A program made the position numbers and the translations under genes. This document shows positions 7,492 to 14,913 of a DNA stretch of 43,561 nucleotides, in pieces (the stretch's first letter is position 1; the number at the start of each line of letters is the position of its first letter). The notes beneath the pieces are model-generated. The model saw only the letters and a program-made list of their open reading frames with translations. It ran no database searches and had not been told where the DNA came from. The DNA is from Bog-756 sp036513075 (GTDB lineage Bacteria; Actinomycetota; Acidimicrobiia; Acidimicrobiales; RAAP-2), in NCBI GenBank assembly GCA_036513075.1, contig DATBZS010000039.1, positions 1 through 43,561 of the forward strand, read 5' to 3'.

Positions 7492-8154
7492 TCACGCGAT
7501 CGCCAGAGACTGCAACGAGGCGGTGGAGTTGACGGTCAGCACGAAGGGTCCGCCGCCGGTGTAGGCGATGGCCGACACCGAGCACGGGGCCACGGTCAGG
7601 CGCTGGAACAGGTCGAGCGGGGTGCCGGCGGCCTGGGCCACCACGGCCTTGATGGGATCGGCGTGGGAGACGGCGACGACCGTCTCGCCGGGGTGGCGGG
7701 CGACCAGCCGGGACAGCGCTGAGGTCATCCGGGTCTGCATCTCGAGGAACGACTCGCCCCCCGGGAAGCGGAAGCCGCTGGGGTTGCGTTGGACGGTGGT
7801 CCACTCCGCCTTCTTCGCCAGGTCGGCGAGCTTGGCGCCGGTCCACTCGCCGAAGTCGCATTCGAGGAGGCCCTGGTCGGCGCGGACCCGGAGGCCGATC
7901 CGCTTGGCGATGGGTCGGGCCGTCTCGGTGGTGCGCTCCAGTGGCGACGCGTAGACCGCGACCGGTCCGCCCCGCTTGCCCGCGGCCAGCGTGCCGATCC
8001 GCTCGGCCACCTGCTCGGCCTGGTCCCGTCCCTCGTCTGACAGGTGGAGTCCTTTGGCCCGACCGGGGAGCACCTGGCCGGTCGTCGGCGTCTTCCCGTG
8101 CCGCACGAGCAGAACGACCGTGGGTCGCTCAGAGGGTTTGGGTCGGCTGGCCAC
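7492..8154 (-). CDS. MSMEG_4193-type histidine phosphatase (phosphoglycerate mutase-like)
   Basis: A 220-residue histidine-phosphatase-superfamily protein of the MSMEG_4193/Rv2135c type (TIGR03848). The catalytic RHG is at residues 18-20, the second conserved Arg lies in YASPLERTTETA, the Glu region is GLLECDFGEWTG, and the second catalytic His is in VSHADPIK. Families with this signature are phosphatases or mutases acting on small phosphorylated molecules; true glycolytic mutase activity is not implied. It starts at the GTG at 8154, 26 bp inside the end of the MMPL gene, so translation is probably coupled. Together with DUF3090 and SCO1664 it forms the conserved trio, and a phosphatase beside a kinase-like protein suggests opposing activities. 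Confidence 0.92.
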   Translation of the reverse strand: MASRPKPSERPTVVLLVRHGKTPTTGQVLPGRAKGLHLSDEGRDQAEQVAERIGTLAAGKRGGPVAVYASPLERTTETARPIAKRIGLRVRADQGLLECDFGEWTGAKLADLAKKAEWTTVQRNPSGFRFPGGESFLEMQTRMTSALSRLVARHPGETVVAVSHADPIKAVVAQAAGTPLDLFQRLTVAPCSVSAIAYTGGGPFVLTVNSTASLQSLAIA

Positions 8155-10510
8155 GACCGCTCACCGTACTCGGTCCGCCGCTGCGGCCGGCCGCCAGTTC
8201 GGCTCCCACCGGCCACTCGGGACTGGGAACCAGGGTGCCGTGGTCGCGGTCCTCGTGCGACAGGTGCGACGGCCACCAGTTCCACCGCCCGAGCAACACC
8301 GCAATCGACGGGACAAGCATGGTCCGGACGAAGAACGTGTCGATCAGGATGCCGGCGGCCAGGCCGACGCCGATCTCCACGATCTGGGTGTCGCCGGTGG
8401 CCGTCAGCACCCCGAACGTCCCGGCCAGGATCAGGCCGGCCGACGTGACGGTGGTGCCGGTCGCCTCAACGGCGTGGCGCACCGCGATCTTGGTCGGGGC
8501 GAAGTGGGCCTCCTCGCGGATCCGGGTCATGACCAGGATGTTGTAGTCCTGACCGAGGGCCATGATGAAGATGAACATGAAGAACGGCAGGACGAAGTTG
8601 ATACCGTCCTGGCCCCCGATGACCACGAACACCAGGACGGTGAAGCCCAGCGATGCCAAGTAGGACAGGGCTACGGTGGCGACAAGGTAGAGCGGGGCCA
8701 TCAGGCTGCGGAGCACCACGGCCAGCAGCAAGGCGAGCACCAGCATCACGATCGGGATGATCCGTAGCAGGTCGCCCATGGAGAGCGACCCGACGTCGGC
8801 GGCCAGCGGCGCGAAGCCGTCAACCCCGGACGACGTGGCCCCGATGGTCCGCGCCACCGAGGCGACCGTACCCCGCACTTCGGGTATGGCGGATGCCGCG
8901 GCCGTGCTGGACGACGGCCCGGCAGCCAGCGAGGTCGGAAACAGCAGGGTCCGGCCGTCGCCACTGATGTACTGCGCGGACGCCACGTAGGCGGCGTAGG
9001 TGGTGAGCGAACCGGTGTAACCGGCCGGTGGGACCGCGGGCAGGTCCGCCGCCGGCCCGTAGGCCGCCAGCTGTTGGTGGGCACTGGCCAGGTCGCTGGG
9101 CGACACTGCGGTCCCGTTCGAGTCGAGGGCGGAGGCTACCGAGGAGAACTGGCCGGAGGTCCGCAGGCCGTTGGTGGCGGTGGCGAGCGCCTCGGGGTGG
9201 TCCCAGACCGGGTCGGGTAGCGCGAAGACCACGTTCGTCGGGTCTGAATCGGCCGCCGGGTAGTGGGCGGCCAGCAGCGCCTGGCCCTTGGCCGAGTCGG
9301 CCGCCGGGGGAACGGCTGTGGAGTCGAATCCGGTGGGGGAGTAGGCCAACATGGCGAGCGACAGGCCGCCGAGGACAACCAGACCGATGACCAGGGTCCG
9401 AATCGGATGGCCCACGACGCGGGAGGCGATCTGCCCCCAGGTCCCCCGCTTCACCTGTCCGGCCACCGGGATCCGAGGCCAGAAGACGGCCCGGCCGAAG
9501 ATGGCCAGCAGGGCCGGCAGCAAGGTGAGGTTGGCTAGCAGAGCCATGCCGATCCCGATGGCCAGCGCCGGGCCAAACCCCTGGTAGAGCCCGAAGGTGG
9601 CGATGACCACGGTGCACAGGGCGGCAATGACGGTCAGTCCGGAGAACGTGATCGATTCGCCGACCTTGGCCAGCGAGAAGGCCACCGCATGGTGGGGGGA
9701 CAGTCCCTTCCGGATCTCTTCGCGGAGGCGGAAGATGAGGAAGAGCCCGTAGTCGGTGCCGGCTCCGAGCATCACTACCACCAGAAGCACCGGGGTGAGA
9801 TCGGAGACCTGCACGCCGATGTGACTCGACGCGGCGATCAGCGGCTCCGCGGCGATCAGGGCGACGGCCGAGGGGAGCAGGGCTACGAACGGGGCCAGGA
9901 GCGCACGGAAGGTGAAGAACAGTAGGAGCAGGATGAACAGGACCGACAGGATCTCGGTCATCTCCTGGGTCTTGCCCTGCTGGTTCTGCTGGTCGACGGC
10001 CTTGGCGGCATCACCGGTCAGGTGGACGGCCAGGCCGGGGGGAAGACCGACGATGGCGAACTCGTGGCGGATGTCGGCTATCAACCGGTTGACGACCGGG
10101 CCGGTAGGGCCCGGCGGCACGTCCAGGATGACCTGGGCCTGGCGGGCCCGTCCGTCGGCAGAGGTGCCCTGGTCCCGGACGCTGGCCACCAAGGGGATGC
10201 CGGCCACGGCATCCTCCACCCGGTCGATGGCGGAGATATCGACGGCCGACAGTCGACCCGAGGTGGTGGCGGCCACCAGCATGGCTTCGGACGTCGTCGT
10301 CGAACGGAACGGTGAGGTCAGCCGGGCCGCCTCCTGGCTCGGCATGGTGCTCGGTATGAACTGCGAGTTGCTGTTCTTCTCGACGCTTGAGATCCCGGGT
10401 AGGAAGAGGGTCAGGGCGACCGTGGCGACAATCCAGGCAACGACGACCAGCCATCGGTAGCGGACGGCGAGGCGTCCGATGGAGAAGAAGGAGAAGTGTT
10501 CGACCTGCAA
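8129..10510 (-). CDS. MMPL/RND-family membrane exporter
   Basis: A 793-residue MMPL transporter. These RND-type proteins use the proton gradient to move lipids, glycolipids or hydrophobic compounds out of the cell. After the N-terminal membrane segment (YRWLVVVAWIVATVALTLFLPG) comes a periplasmic-type loop, then five or six membrane segments, a second loop and another membrane block. The proton-relay Asp-Tyr pairs appear in both halves: GTDYGLF (D253, Y254) and GQDYNIL (D655, Y656). The start is probably the TTG at 10510: TAGGGT (10517-10522, minus strand) lies six bases before it, an arrangement seen at many genes in this window. It is the first gene of the run leading to the phosphatase/DUF3090/SCO1664 trio. 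Cargo unknown. Confidence 0.93.
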   Translation of the reverse strand: MQVEHFSFFSIGRLAVRYRWLVVVAWIVATVALTLFLPGISSVEKNSNSQFIPSTMPSQEAARLTSPFRSTTTSEAMLVAATTSGRLSAVDISAIDRVEDAVAGIPLVASVRDQGTSADGRARQAQVILDVPPGPTGPVVNRLIADIRHEFAIVGLPPGLAVHLTGDAAKAVDQQNQQGKTQEMTEILSVLFILLLLFFTFRALLAPFVALLPSAVALIAAEPLIAASSHIGVQVSDLTPVLLVVVMLGAGTDYGLFLIFRLREEIRKGLSPHHAVAFSLAKVGESITFSGLTVIAALCTVVIATFGLYQGFGPALAIGIGMALLANLTLLPALLAIFGRAVFWPRIPVAGQVKRGTWGQIASRVVGHPIRTLVIGLVVLGGLSLAMLAYSPTGFDSTAVPPAADSAKGQALLAAHYPAADSDPTNVVFALPDPVWDHPEALATATNGLRTSGQFSSVASALDSNGTAVSPSDLASAHQQLAAYGPAADLPAVPPAGYTGSLTTYAAYVASAQYISGDGRTLLFPTSLAAGPSSSTAAASAIPEVRGTVASVARTIGATSSGVDGFAPLAADVGSLSMGDLLRIIPIVMLVLALLLAVVLRSLMAPLYLVATVALSYLASLGFTVLVFVVIGGQDGINFVLPFFMFIFIMALGQDYNILVMTRIREEAHFAPTKIAVRHAVEATGTTVTSAGLILAGTFGVLTATGDTQIVEIGVGLAAGILIDTFFVRTMLVPSIAVLLGRWNWWPSHLSHEDRDHGTLVPSPEWPVGAELAAGRSGGPSTVSGRGQPTQTL

Positions 10511-10516
10511 GATTCC

Positions 10517-10541
10517 ACCCTACGTCCGGGTCCCCGTAGGG
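10517..10541 (-). promoter_or_regulatory. MMPL promoter hexamer inside a palindrome
   Basis: CCCTACG (10518-10524) and CGTAGGG (10535-10541) are perfect inverted arms around a 10-base centre. The minus-strand hexamer TAGGGT (10517-10522) overlaps the start-proximal arm and sits six bases before the TTG start. The palindrome could be an operator covering the -10 element, or a terminator for the upstream frhB-like gene. Confidence 0.45.
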
Positions 10542-10599
10542 ATAAGAGAGTCTTTGGACCCTTATGACGTCGTCAGGCCGCCAAGATACCTTTAGGGGT

Positions 10600-11727
10600 T
10601 CAGGAAGTGGTCGCGGGCAATCGGCGGGGCATGGGGACGGCCGTCTCCGGCCACCGCCTGCGGCTCACCTTGGCCAGGCGGTGGAGGAGGGCGATGGCCC
10701 CCGGGTCGTCGTCGCCCGGCCGGGTCTCGACCGAGCCGTCGTCGATCATGCCCTGAAGGAGGTCGCGGCCCTTGTCGGTGCGCACGATGGTCAGGGTCCA
10801 GTCGTTGAACGCACCGATGCCCCCCGTCGAGATGTCGGCGTGCTCGGCCGCGAAGTCCGGGCAGGTGGTGCAGCCTTCGCGGGTCCAGGCGTGGGCCTCC
10901 TTGAGCGGGATCTCGTGGAATCCGCCGTCCTTGGTCCAGACCTGGAAGACGCCCTTGATGTTCATCTTGGCGATGTCGGCCCGGGCGATCCCGTACTTGG
11001 CCTCGAACAGCTCGGGAAAGATGGCGTCGTCGAATGTCTTCGAGCACATCAGCCCGATGGTCAGCGACAGCCGCCGGGCGATCTTGCCGGCTTTGCGGGC
11101 CTGCATGACCGGCGGCGCCGACGACTGGCAGCCCATGCCGACCAGGGCGATGCGCTCGGCGCCGGCCTCGATGGCGAGGGGGTAGGCGAGGGGATTGGCC
11201 GAGTAGGTATAGCGGGACCCTGCGGCGGCCAGGACCTGCTCCCGGGTGGTCGCCACTGTCGGCTTGGCCTTCCAAGTGGAGCCGTCGCCCTCGAGGTCGG
11301 ACACCAGGGCGGCGTCGATGACGTCGTGCTCGAGGGCCCAGATGAGCAGTGCCGAGACGAGGCCACCGTCCTGGCCGGCGGTGTGCACCTCGGGGTCGGT
11401 GGCCCGGACCAGCAGCACATCCGAGGAGATACCGGCCACCTCCTCGTCGGTGCGCTCGCGACCGTGGAGGTGGGTGTCGATCTCGGTCTCCCACAGGCGG
11501 AAGCGGGGGCACGCCCTCGTGCACATCGTGCAGCCTTTGACCCCGTGGGTGCAGCTGTCGGGTCCGCCTTCGGCGTCGATGTGGAACGGCTTGTAACGCC
11601 CACCGGTGTCGTCGTAGGAGAGAACGTCGTAGGGGCAGGCCACCACACACGCCGCGCACCCGGTGCACAGCCCCGAGGTAACGACTTCGTTGAGCAGTTC
11701 TGTCCAGTGCGGCTTTTCGGGCGGCAT
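10600..11727 (-). CDS. Coenzyme F420 hydrogenase/dehydrogenase beta-subunit family protein (FrhB-like)
   Basis: A 375-residue FrhB-family iron-sulfur flavoprotein. The family holds FAD and [4Fe-4S] clusters and moves electrons to or from F420 or another acceptor. The N-terminus has a ferredoxin-like Cys set C21-x2-C24-x2-C27-x3-C31-P and a second set C59, C66-x2-C69-x3-C73-P, enough for two clusters. FrhB N- and C-terminal domains follow (SALLIWALEHDVIDAALVSD; GCQSSAPPVMQ; IGLMCSK; KMNIKGVFQVW; CTTCPDFAAEHADIS). The ATG at 11727 begins just before the first cluster; TAGGGT lies seven bases upstream on the same strand. The open frame continues upstream through fpg sequence, but that part is not protein-like. 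No hydrogenase or formate dehydrogenase gene is adjacent, so the partner is unknown. Confidence 0.9.
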   Translation of the reverse strand: MPPEKPHWTELLNEVVTSGLCTGCAACVVACPYDVLSYDDTGGRYKPFHIDAEGGPDSCTHGVKGCTMCTRACPRFRLWETEIDTHLHGRERTDEEVAGISSDVLLVRATDPEVHTAGQDGGLVSALLIWALEHDVIDAALVSDLEGDGSTWKAKPTVATTREQVLAAAGSRYTYSANPLAYPLAIEAGAERIALVGMGCQSSAPPVMQARKAGKIARRLSLTIGLMCSKTFDDAIFPELFEAKYGIARADIAKMNIKGVFQVWTKDGGFHEIPLKEAHAWTREGCTTCPDFAAEHADISTGGIGAFNDWTLTIVRTDKGRDLLQGMIDDGSVETRPGDDDPGAIALLHRLAKVSRRRWPETAVPMPRRLPATTS

Positions 11728-11734
11728 GTGGCAC

Positions 11735-11787
11735 ACCCTACTGTCGACCCCCGGACGGTCCCCGCCCGGTCGCCGTATGGGTACCCT
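11735..11787. promoter_or_regulatory. Compact divergent promoters of the frhB-like gene and fpg
   Basis: The two divergent genes are only 66 bp apart. On the minus strand TAGGGT (11735-11740) is followed after seven bases by the ATG of the frhB-like gene. On the plus strand TACCCT (11782-11787) is followed after six bases by the GTG of fpg. Neither start has a ribosome site, which fits two leaderless transcripts. Regulation would have to act in the roughly 40 bp between the hexamers. Confidence 0.55.
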
Positions 11788-11793
11788 CGGGTC

Positions 11794-12576
11794 GTGCCCG
11801 AACTTGTCGAAGTGGAGCGCTACCGGACCCTGGCCGAGGGCGCGCTCGAACGGAGGGTGGCCTCGGTCGACTCGCCGGATCCCTGGTTCATCAAGGGTGC
11901 GACGTCCGGACCGCTGCTGGACTCGGCCCTGGTGGGACGGCGATTCACGGGGGCCCGACGGATCGGCAAGCTTCTGCTGCTCGACGTCGACGACGGCCCG
12001 GTGGTGGGCGTGCGGTTCGGGATGACCGGGTCGCTCCTGGTCGACGGCGACGACCCGGTCGGGCGTCTCCTGTACTCCGCCACCCGTCACGACCCGGTGT
12101 GGGAACGCTGGTCGGTGACCTTCGCCGACGGCGGCCGGTTGGTGGTTCACGACCCACGGCGGCTCGGAGGCGTGACCCTCGACCCCGACGTCTCCCACCT
12201 GGGACCCGATGCCGCCTCACTGGGTGTGGCCGGCCTGGGCCGGGCCCTGGCCGGGTCCACCGCGCCACTGAAGGCCCGGCTGCTCGACCAGTCGCGGGTG
12301 GCCGGGATCGGCAACCTGATAGCCGACGAGGTGTTGTGGCGTGCCGGCCTGTCGCCGCTCCGACCGGCCGCCTCGTTGACGCCAACCGAGGTCAGGCGAC
12401 TCCATCGCCACCTGGCGCGCACCCTGGCCGACCTGACGGAACGTGGCGGTTCCCACCTCGGTGACCTCATGGACGAGCGCCACCCGGGAAGCATGTGCCC
12501 GAAGGACGGGTACCCGCTGGTTCGGACGACGGTGGGGGGCCGGACGACGTGGTGGTGTCCCGCCCACCAGGTGTGA
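11794..12576 (+). CDS. Fpg/Nei family DNA glycosylase
   Basis: A 260-residue formamidopyrimidine/endonuclease VIII family glycosylase and AP lyase, which removes oxidised bases from DNA. Pro 2 and Glu 3 of the mature start PELVEVERYR are the catalytic pair. IGKLLLLD holds the conserved Lys, and RLLDQSRVAGIGNLIADEVLWRAG is the H2TH helix region. The C-terminal zinc finger is unusual: C235-P-K-D238 and C255-P-A-H258 instead of two Cys-x2-Cys pairs, although Asp and His can also bind zinc. I believe this variant is typical of one actinobacterial subfamily. The GTG at 11794 must be the start because the catalytic Pro follows it directly. TACCCT lies six bases upstream. The reading frame extends upstream only by chance. 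Confidence 0.93.
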   Translation: MPELVEVERYRTLAEGALERRVASVDSPDPWFIKGATSGPLLDSALVGRRFTGARRIGKLLLLDVDDGPVVGVRFGMTGSLLVDGDDPVGRLLYSATRHDPVWERWSVTFADGGRLVVHDPRRLGGVTLDPDVSHLGPDAASLGVAGLGRALAGSTAPLKARLLDQSRVAGIGNLIADEVLWRAGLSPLRPAASLTPTEVRRLHRHLARTLADLTERGGSHLGDLMDERHPGSMCPKDGYPLVRTTVGGRTTWWCPAHQV

Positions 12577-12596
12577 GGAGCCGGATCGACCCGGCC

Positions 12597-13661
12597 TCAG
12601 TGAGGGCGACCGGAGACGGCTTCGACCAGCTCCCTCCGGCTCCCGATCCCGAACTTGTCGAAGACGGCACGCAGGTGCTCTTGCACCGTGTTCGAAGAGA
12701 TGTGCAACTCGTCCACTATGGATCCGGTGGACCGTCCCTGGATCACCAGGGCGGCCACCCGGTTCTGCGCAGGGGTGAGTCCGTGCGCGGCGAGTACCAG
12801 CGAACTCAGTTGGGACGAGTTCGCCGCGTCGAGGATGACGGCGACCCGACCGCTGTCCTCTCCTTTGAGCAGAGACGCGTGCACCGAGATCCATCCGCCT
12901 CGGGCCCGGCGGATCCGTGATGCCGGCGGAGGAGCGTCCTCCTGCACGTCCAGCCGTACGGCATGGGCTGCCGCGGCATAGATCGACAGGGGCAACTCGG
13001 AACGTGGGTCCCAATCGGTCGTGTCGAGAATGGCCAACCAGTGCTCGGCCTGGGCATTGATCGAGATCACGGAGAGGTCAGATCCCAGGATCACGATTCC
13101 CGGGCCTCCCCCGGGGGATGCATCCGGCACTCCCGGGTACAGGGCGATACCTCGACGCAACCCTTCAGCCAGGTGAGGACCGAGTCGGCGGAGCAGATCG
13201 AGCTCCGGCTCGGCGAACCCCAGTGGTCCCTGCTCCCGATGGAGGCACAGCACGCCCCAGCAACGTCCACCGGAGCGCAGGGCGATTCGGAGTTCGTCAC
13301 CGAGACCGAGCGGGGAGATCACCTCCCGGTAGCGGGCGCTGCTCGGGCGATGCCCCTCGGTGGAGCGGTCGAGGGAACCGATCGGATCCGTCGACCGGGC
13401 CAGATCGGCGAACTTGTTCACGTCGACACGACCGAACTCGTTTTCGAGGAACTGCGGTGCCACTGCAGCCAGGGGTCCTTCAGCCGACGCGGAGGTGAAC
13501 AGCATCGTTGCCGGATCGACGGATGCGTAGAACGCCGCGTCGATGCTCAGCAGCGTGCGCAGCAGCCGAAGTGACTCTGTCCGGAAACCCGCGACATCAA
13601 GACCATCGTCGGGGAGGCGCTCGATGGCCATCGCACCCTGTTTCCACGTGGATGGCATCAC
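12597..13661 (-). CDS. LuxR-family transcriptional regulator with sensor-like N-terminus
   Basis: A 354-residue regulator. The last 60 residues form a LuxR/GerE helix-turn-helix: LTPAQNRVAALVIQGRSTGSIV, then HISSNTVQEHLRAVFDKFGI, about residues 294-340. The first two thirds look like one or two GAF/PAS-type sensor modules (LGDELRIALRSGGRCWGVLCLHR and GIVILGSDLSVISINAQAEHWL). There is no response-regulator receiver domain and no ATPase motif, so it should sense a small ligand or state directly. The GTG at 13661 is chosen because TAGCAT (13668-13673, minus strand) lies six bases before it. It sits 74 bp downstream of the SnoaL-like gene on the same strand. The 20-bp palindrome in front of that gene is a good candidate binding site. 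Confidence 0.88.
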   Translation of the reverse strand: MMPSTWKQGAMAIERLPDDGLDVAGFRTESLRLLRTLLSIDAAFYASVDPATMLFTSASAEGPLAAVAPQFLENEFGRVDVNKFADLARSTDPIGSLDRSTEGHRPSSARYREVISPLGLGDELRIALRSGGRCWGVLCLHREQGPLGFAEPELDLLRRLGPHLAEGLRRGIALYPGVPDASPGGGPGIVILGSDLSVISINAQAEHWLAILDTTDWDPRSELPLSIYAAAAHAVRLDVQEDAPPPASRIRRARGGWISVHASLLKGEDSGRVAVILDAANSSQLSSLVLAAHGLTPAQNRVAALVIQGRSTGSIVDELHISSNTVQEHLRAVFDKFGIGSRRELVEAVSGRPH

Positions 13662-13735
13662 GAGGCGATGCTACGCCCGAACGCCCTGCTCACAGCCTGG
13701 CGGACCGTCGATCCGGTCGATGAGCTGTGTGGCGC

Positions 13736-14161
13736 TCACGGAACGGGGACCAGACCGAGCTGCTGCATGAAGCCGAGGTCGTCCAGCCGTCCCCAACGCT
13801 CCACGATCAGTCCCTCGCTCAGGCGGAACACGTTTATCCCCCCGAGGGTGACGGTCGCGCCCGATGCCTTTACTCCCATGATGTCGCCACCCGTGTGGGT
13901 GCCCGATGCCGTGAATACCTCGACCACGGTGTCGTCCTCAGCAACGAGGAGGTGCAGGTCACTGTGCCAGTCGGGGAAAACGGCCCGGAACATCGATGCC
14001 GCTTGTCGCATCCCCTCGCGGGCCGAGCTCGCACCGAAGGGAGGATCGTTGTTGACGAAGCAGTAGGCGAGGTACTCGTCGACGGCACCGAGATCGCCCC
14101 GGGTGAAGAGCGCGTCGATGAATCGGGAAACGGTGGCCTTGTTCTGCTCTGTGATGGTCAT
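13736..14161 (-). CDS. SnoaL-like / ester cyclase family protein
   Basis: A 141-residue NTF2-fold protein of the SnoaL-like polyketide cyclase / ester cyclase type. Features are NKATVSRFIDALFTRGDLGAVDEYLA at the N-terminus, FPDWHSDLHLLVAEDDTVVEVFTASGTH in the middle and NVFRLSEGLIVERWGRLDDLGFMQQLG at the end, the usual family layout. Such proteins include true cyclases but many are stand-alone proteins with unknown ligands. No polyketide synthase is nearby, so a cyclase role is not supported. The ATG at 14161 is chosen because the family begins at TEQNK; upstream codons are not conserved. CACACT lies six bases before it, one mismatch from the TANNNT pattern. It is followed by the luxR gene and preceded by a striking palindrome. 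Confidence 0.85.
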   Translation of the reverse strand: MTITEQNKATVSRFIDALFTRGDLGAVDEYLAYCFVNNDPPFGASSAREGMRQAASMFRAVFPDWHSDLHLLVAEDDTVVEVFTASGTHTGGDIMGVKASGATVTLGGINVFRLSEGLIVERWGRLDDLGFMQQLGLVPVP

Positions 14162-14194
14162 GGACCCAGTGTGGGCGTGGTGACATCGGAGCGG

Positions 14195-14214
14195 TACCCC
14201 AACTTGTTGGGGTA
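14195..14214. promoter_or_regulatory. Perfect 20-bp palindrome, likely operator
   Basis: TACCCCAACTTGTTGGGGTA is a 9-bp perfect inverted repeat with a two-base centre. Its centre lies about 43 bases upstream of the SnoaL-like start codon, which is also the likely transcription start if that gene is leaderless. A 20-bp palindrome at about -42.5 is the classic position for a LuxR-type activator, and a luxR gene is next in line. As RNA it would be a short hairpin, but position and symmetry favour a protein-binding site. Confidence 0.65.
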
Positions 14215-14281
14215 TGCCCGGCAGCCACCCATCGCAGCCACCCCCGGCGACCATGAGTGTCGTGCTGGAGTTGCGATCGGG

Positions 14282-14746
14282 TCAGGCCTTGAGCTCCTCC
14301 AGGACCTTGGCGGCGTGGCCGTCGGCCTTTACGTGGTACCAGGACCGGGCGATCGTCCCGTCGGCGGCGATCAAGAATGTGGAGCGGATGACGCCGATCA
14401 TCTTCTTGCCGTACATGGTCTTCTCGCCCCAGGCTCCGTAGGCCTCACCGACCTCGTGGTCGGCGTCAGTCAGCAGCGGGAACTTGAGCCCGTACTTCTC
14501 ACGGAACTTCTGGTGCTTGGCCGCGGTGTCGCCCGAGATCCCGAGGACCGGTACCTTCGCCCGCTTGAAGGCCGACAGGTTGTCGTTGAACTGGCAGGCC
14601 TCCTTGGTGCAGCCCGGGGTGTCGTCCCTCGGATAGAAGTAGACGACTACCTGGCGGCCGGCGAAATCCTTGAGGGCGACCGGCTTGCCGTCCTGGTCAG
14701 GCAAGGTGAAGTCGGGGGCTGTGTCGCCTGCATCGAGCTTTCCCAT
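14282..14746 (-). CDS. bcp: Thioredoxin-dependent peroxiredoxin, Bcp/PrxQ type
   Basis: A 154-residue atypical 2-Cys peroxiredoxin of the Bcp/PrxQ group, reducing hydrogen peroxide and organic peroxides with thioredoxin-like donors. The peroxidatic Cys 46 lies in YPRDDTPGCTKEAC and the resolving Cys 51 is five residues on. The rest (PVLGISGDTAAKHQKF, KFPLLTDADHEVGEAYG, RSTFLIAADGTI) is typical. The ATG at 14746 has AAAGGA five bases upstream. It diverges from thiC across 167 bp. This is one of two Bcp-type genes in the window; the other starts at 29106 and they are clearly different proteins. Confidence 0.95.
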   Translation of the reverse strand: MGKLDAGDTAPDFTLPDQDGKPVALKDFAGRQVVVYFYPRDDTPGCTKEACQFNDNLSAFKRAKVPVLGISGDTAAKHQKFREKYGLKFPLLTDADHEVGEAYGAWGEKTMYGKKMIGVIRSTFLIAADGTIARSWYHVKADGHAAKVLEELKA

Positions 14747-14913
14747 GGGGTTCCTTTCGTGTTCGGAGGTCCCGGCGCGAAAGGGCGTCGGGACACCTGG
14801 CCCGGCTACCGAGCCGCATGCCCGGTCGTTCCGTCCCCACGATGGCACAGACCGGATGAAGCCGGGCGTGCGTCGTGGGAGACTCGGGCAGCGATCCGTG
14901 CGAAGGGATAACC

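Noticed and set aside
10564..11793. Upstream extension of the fpg frame
   Set aside because: It is antisense to the frhB-like gene. Fpg must start at PELVEV because Pro 2 is catalytic.
14747..14913. TPP riboswitch before thiC
   Set aside because: The conserved THI-box core strings are absent on the sense strand.
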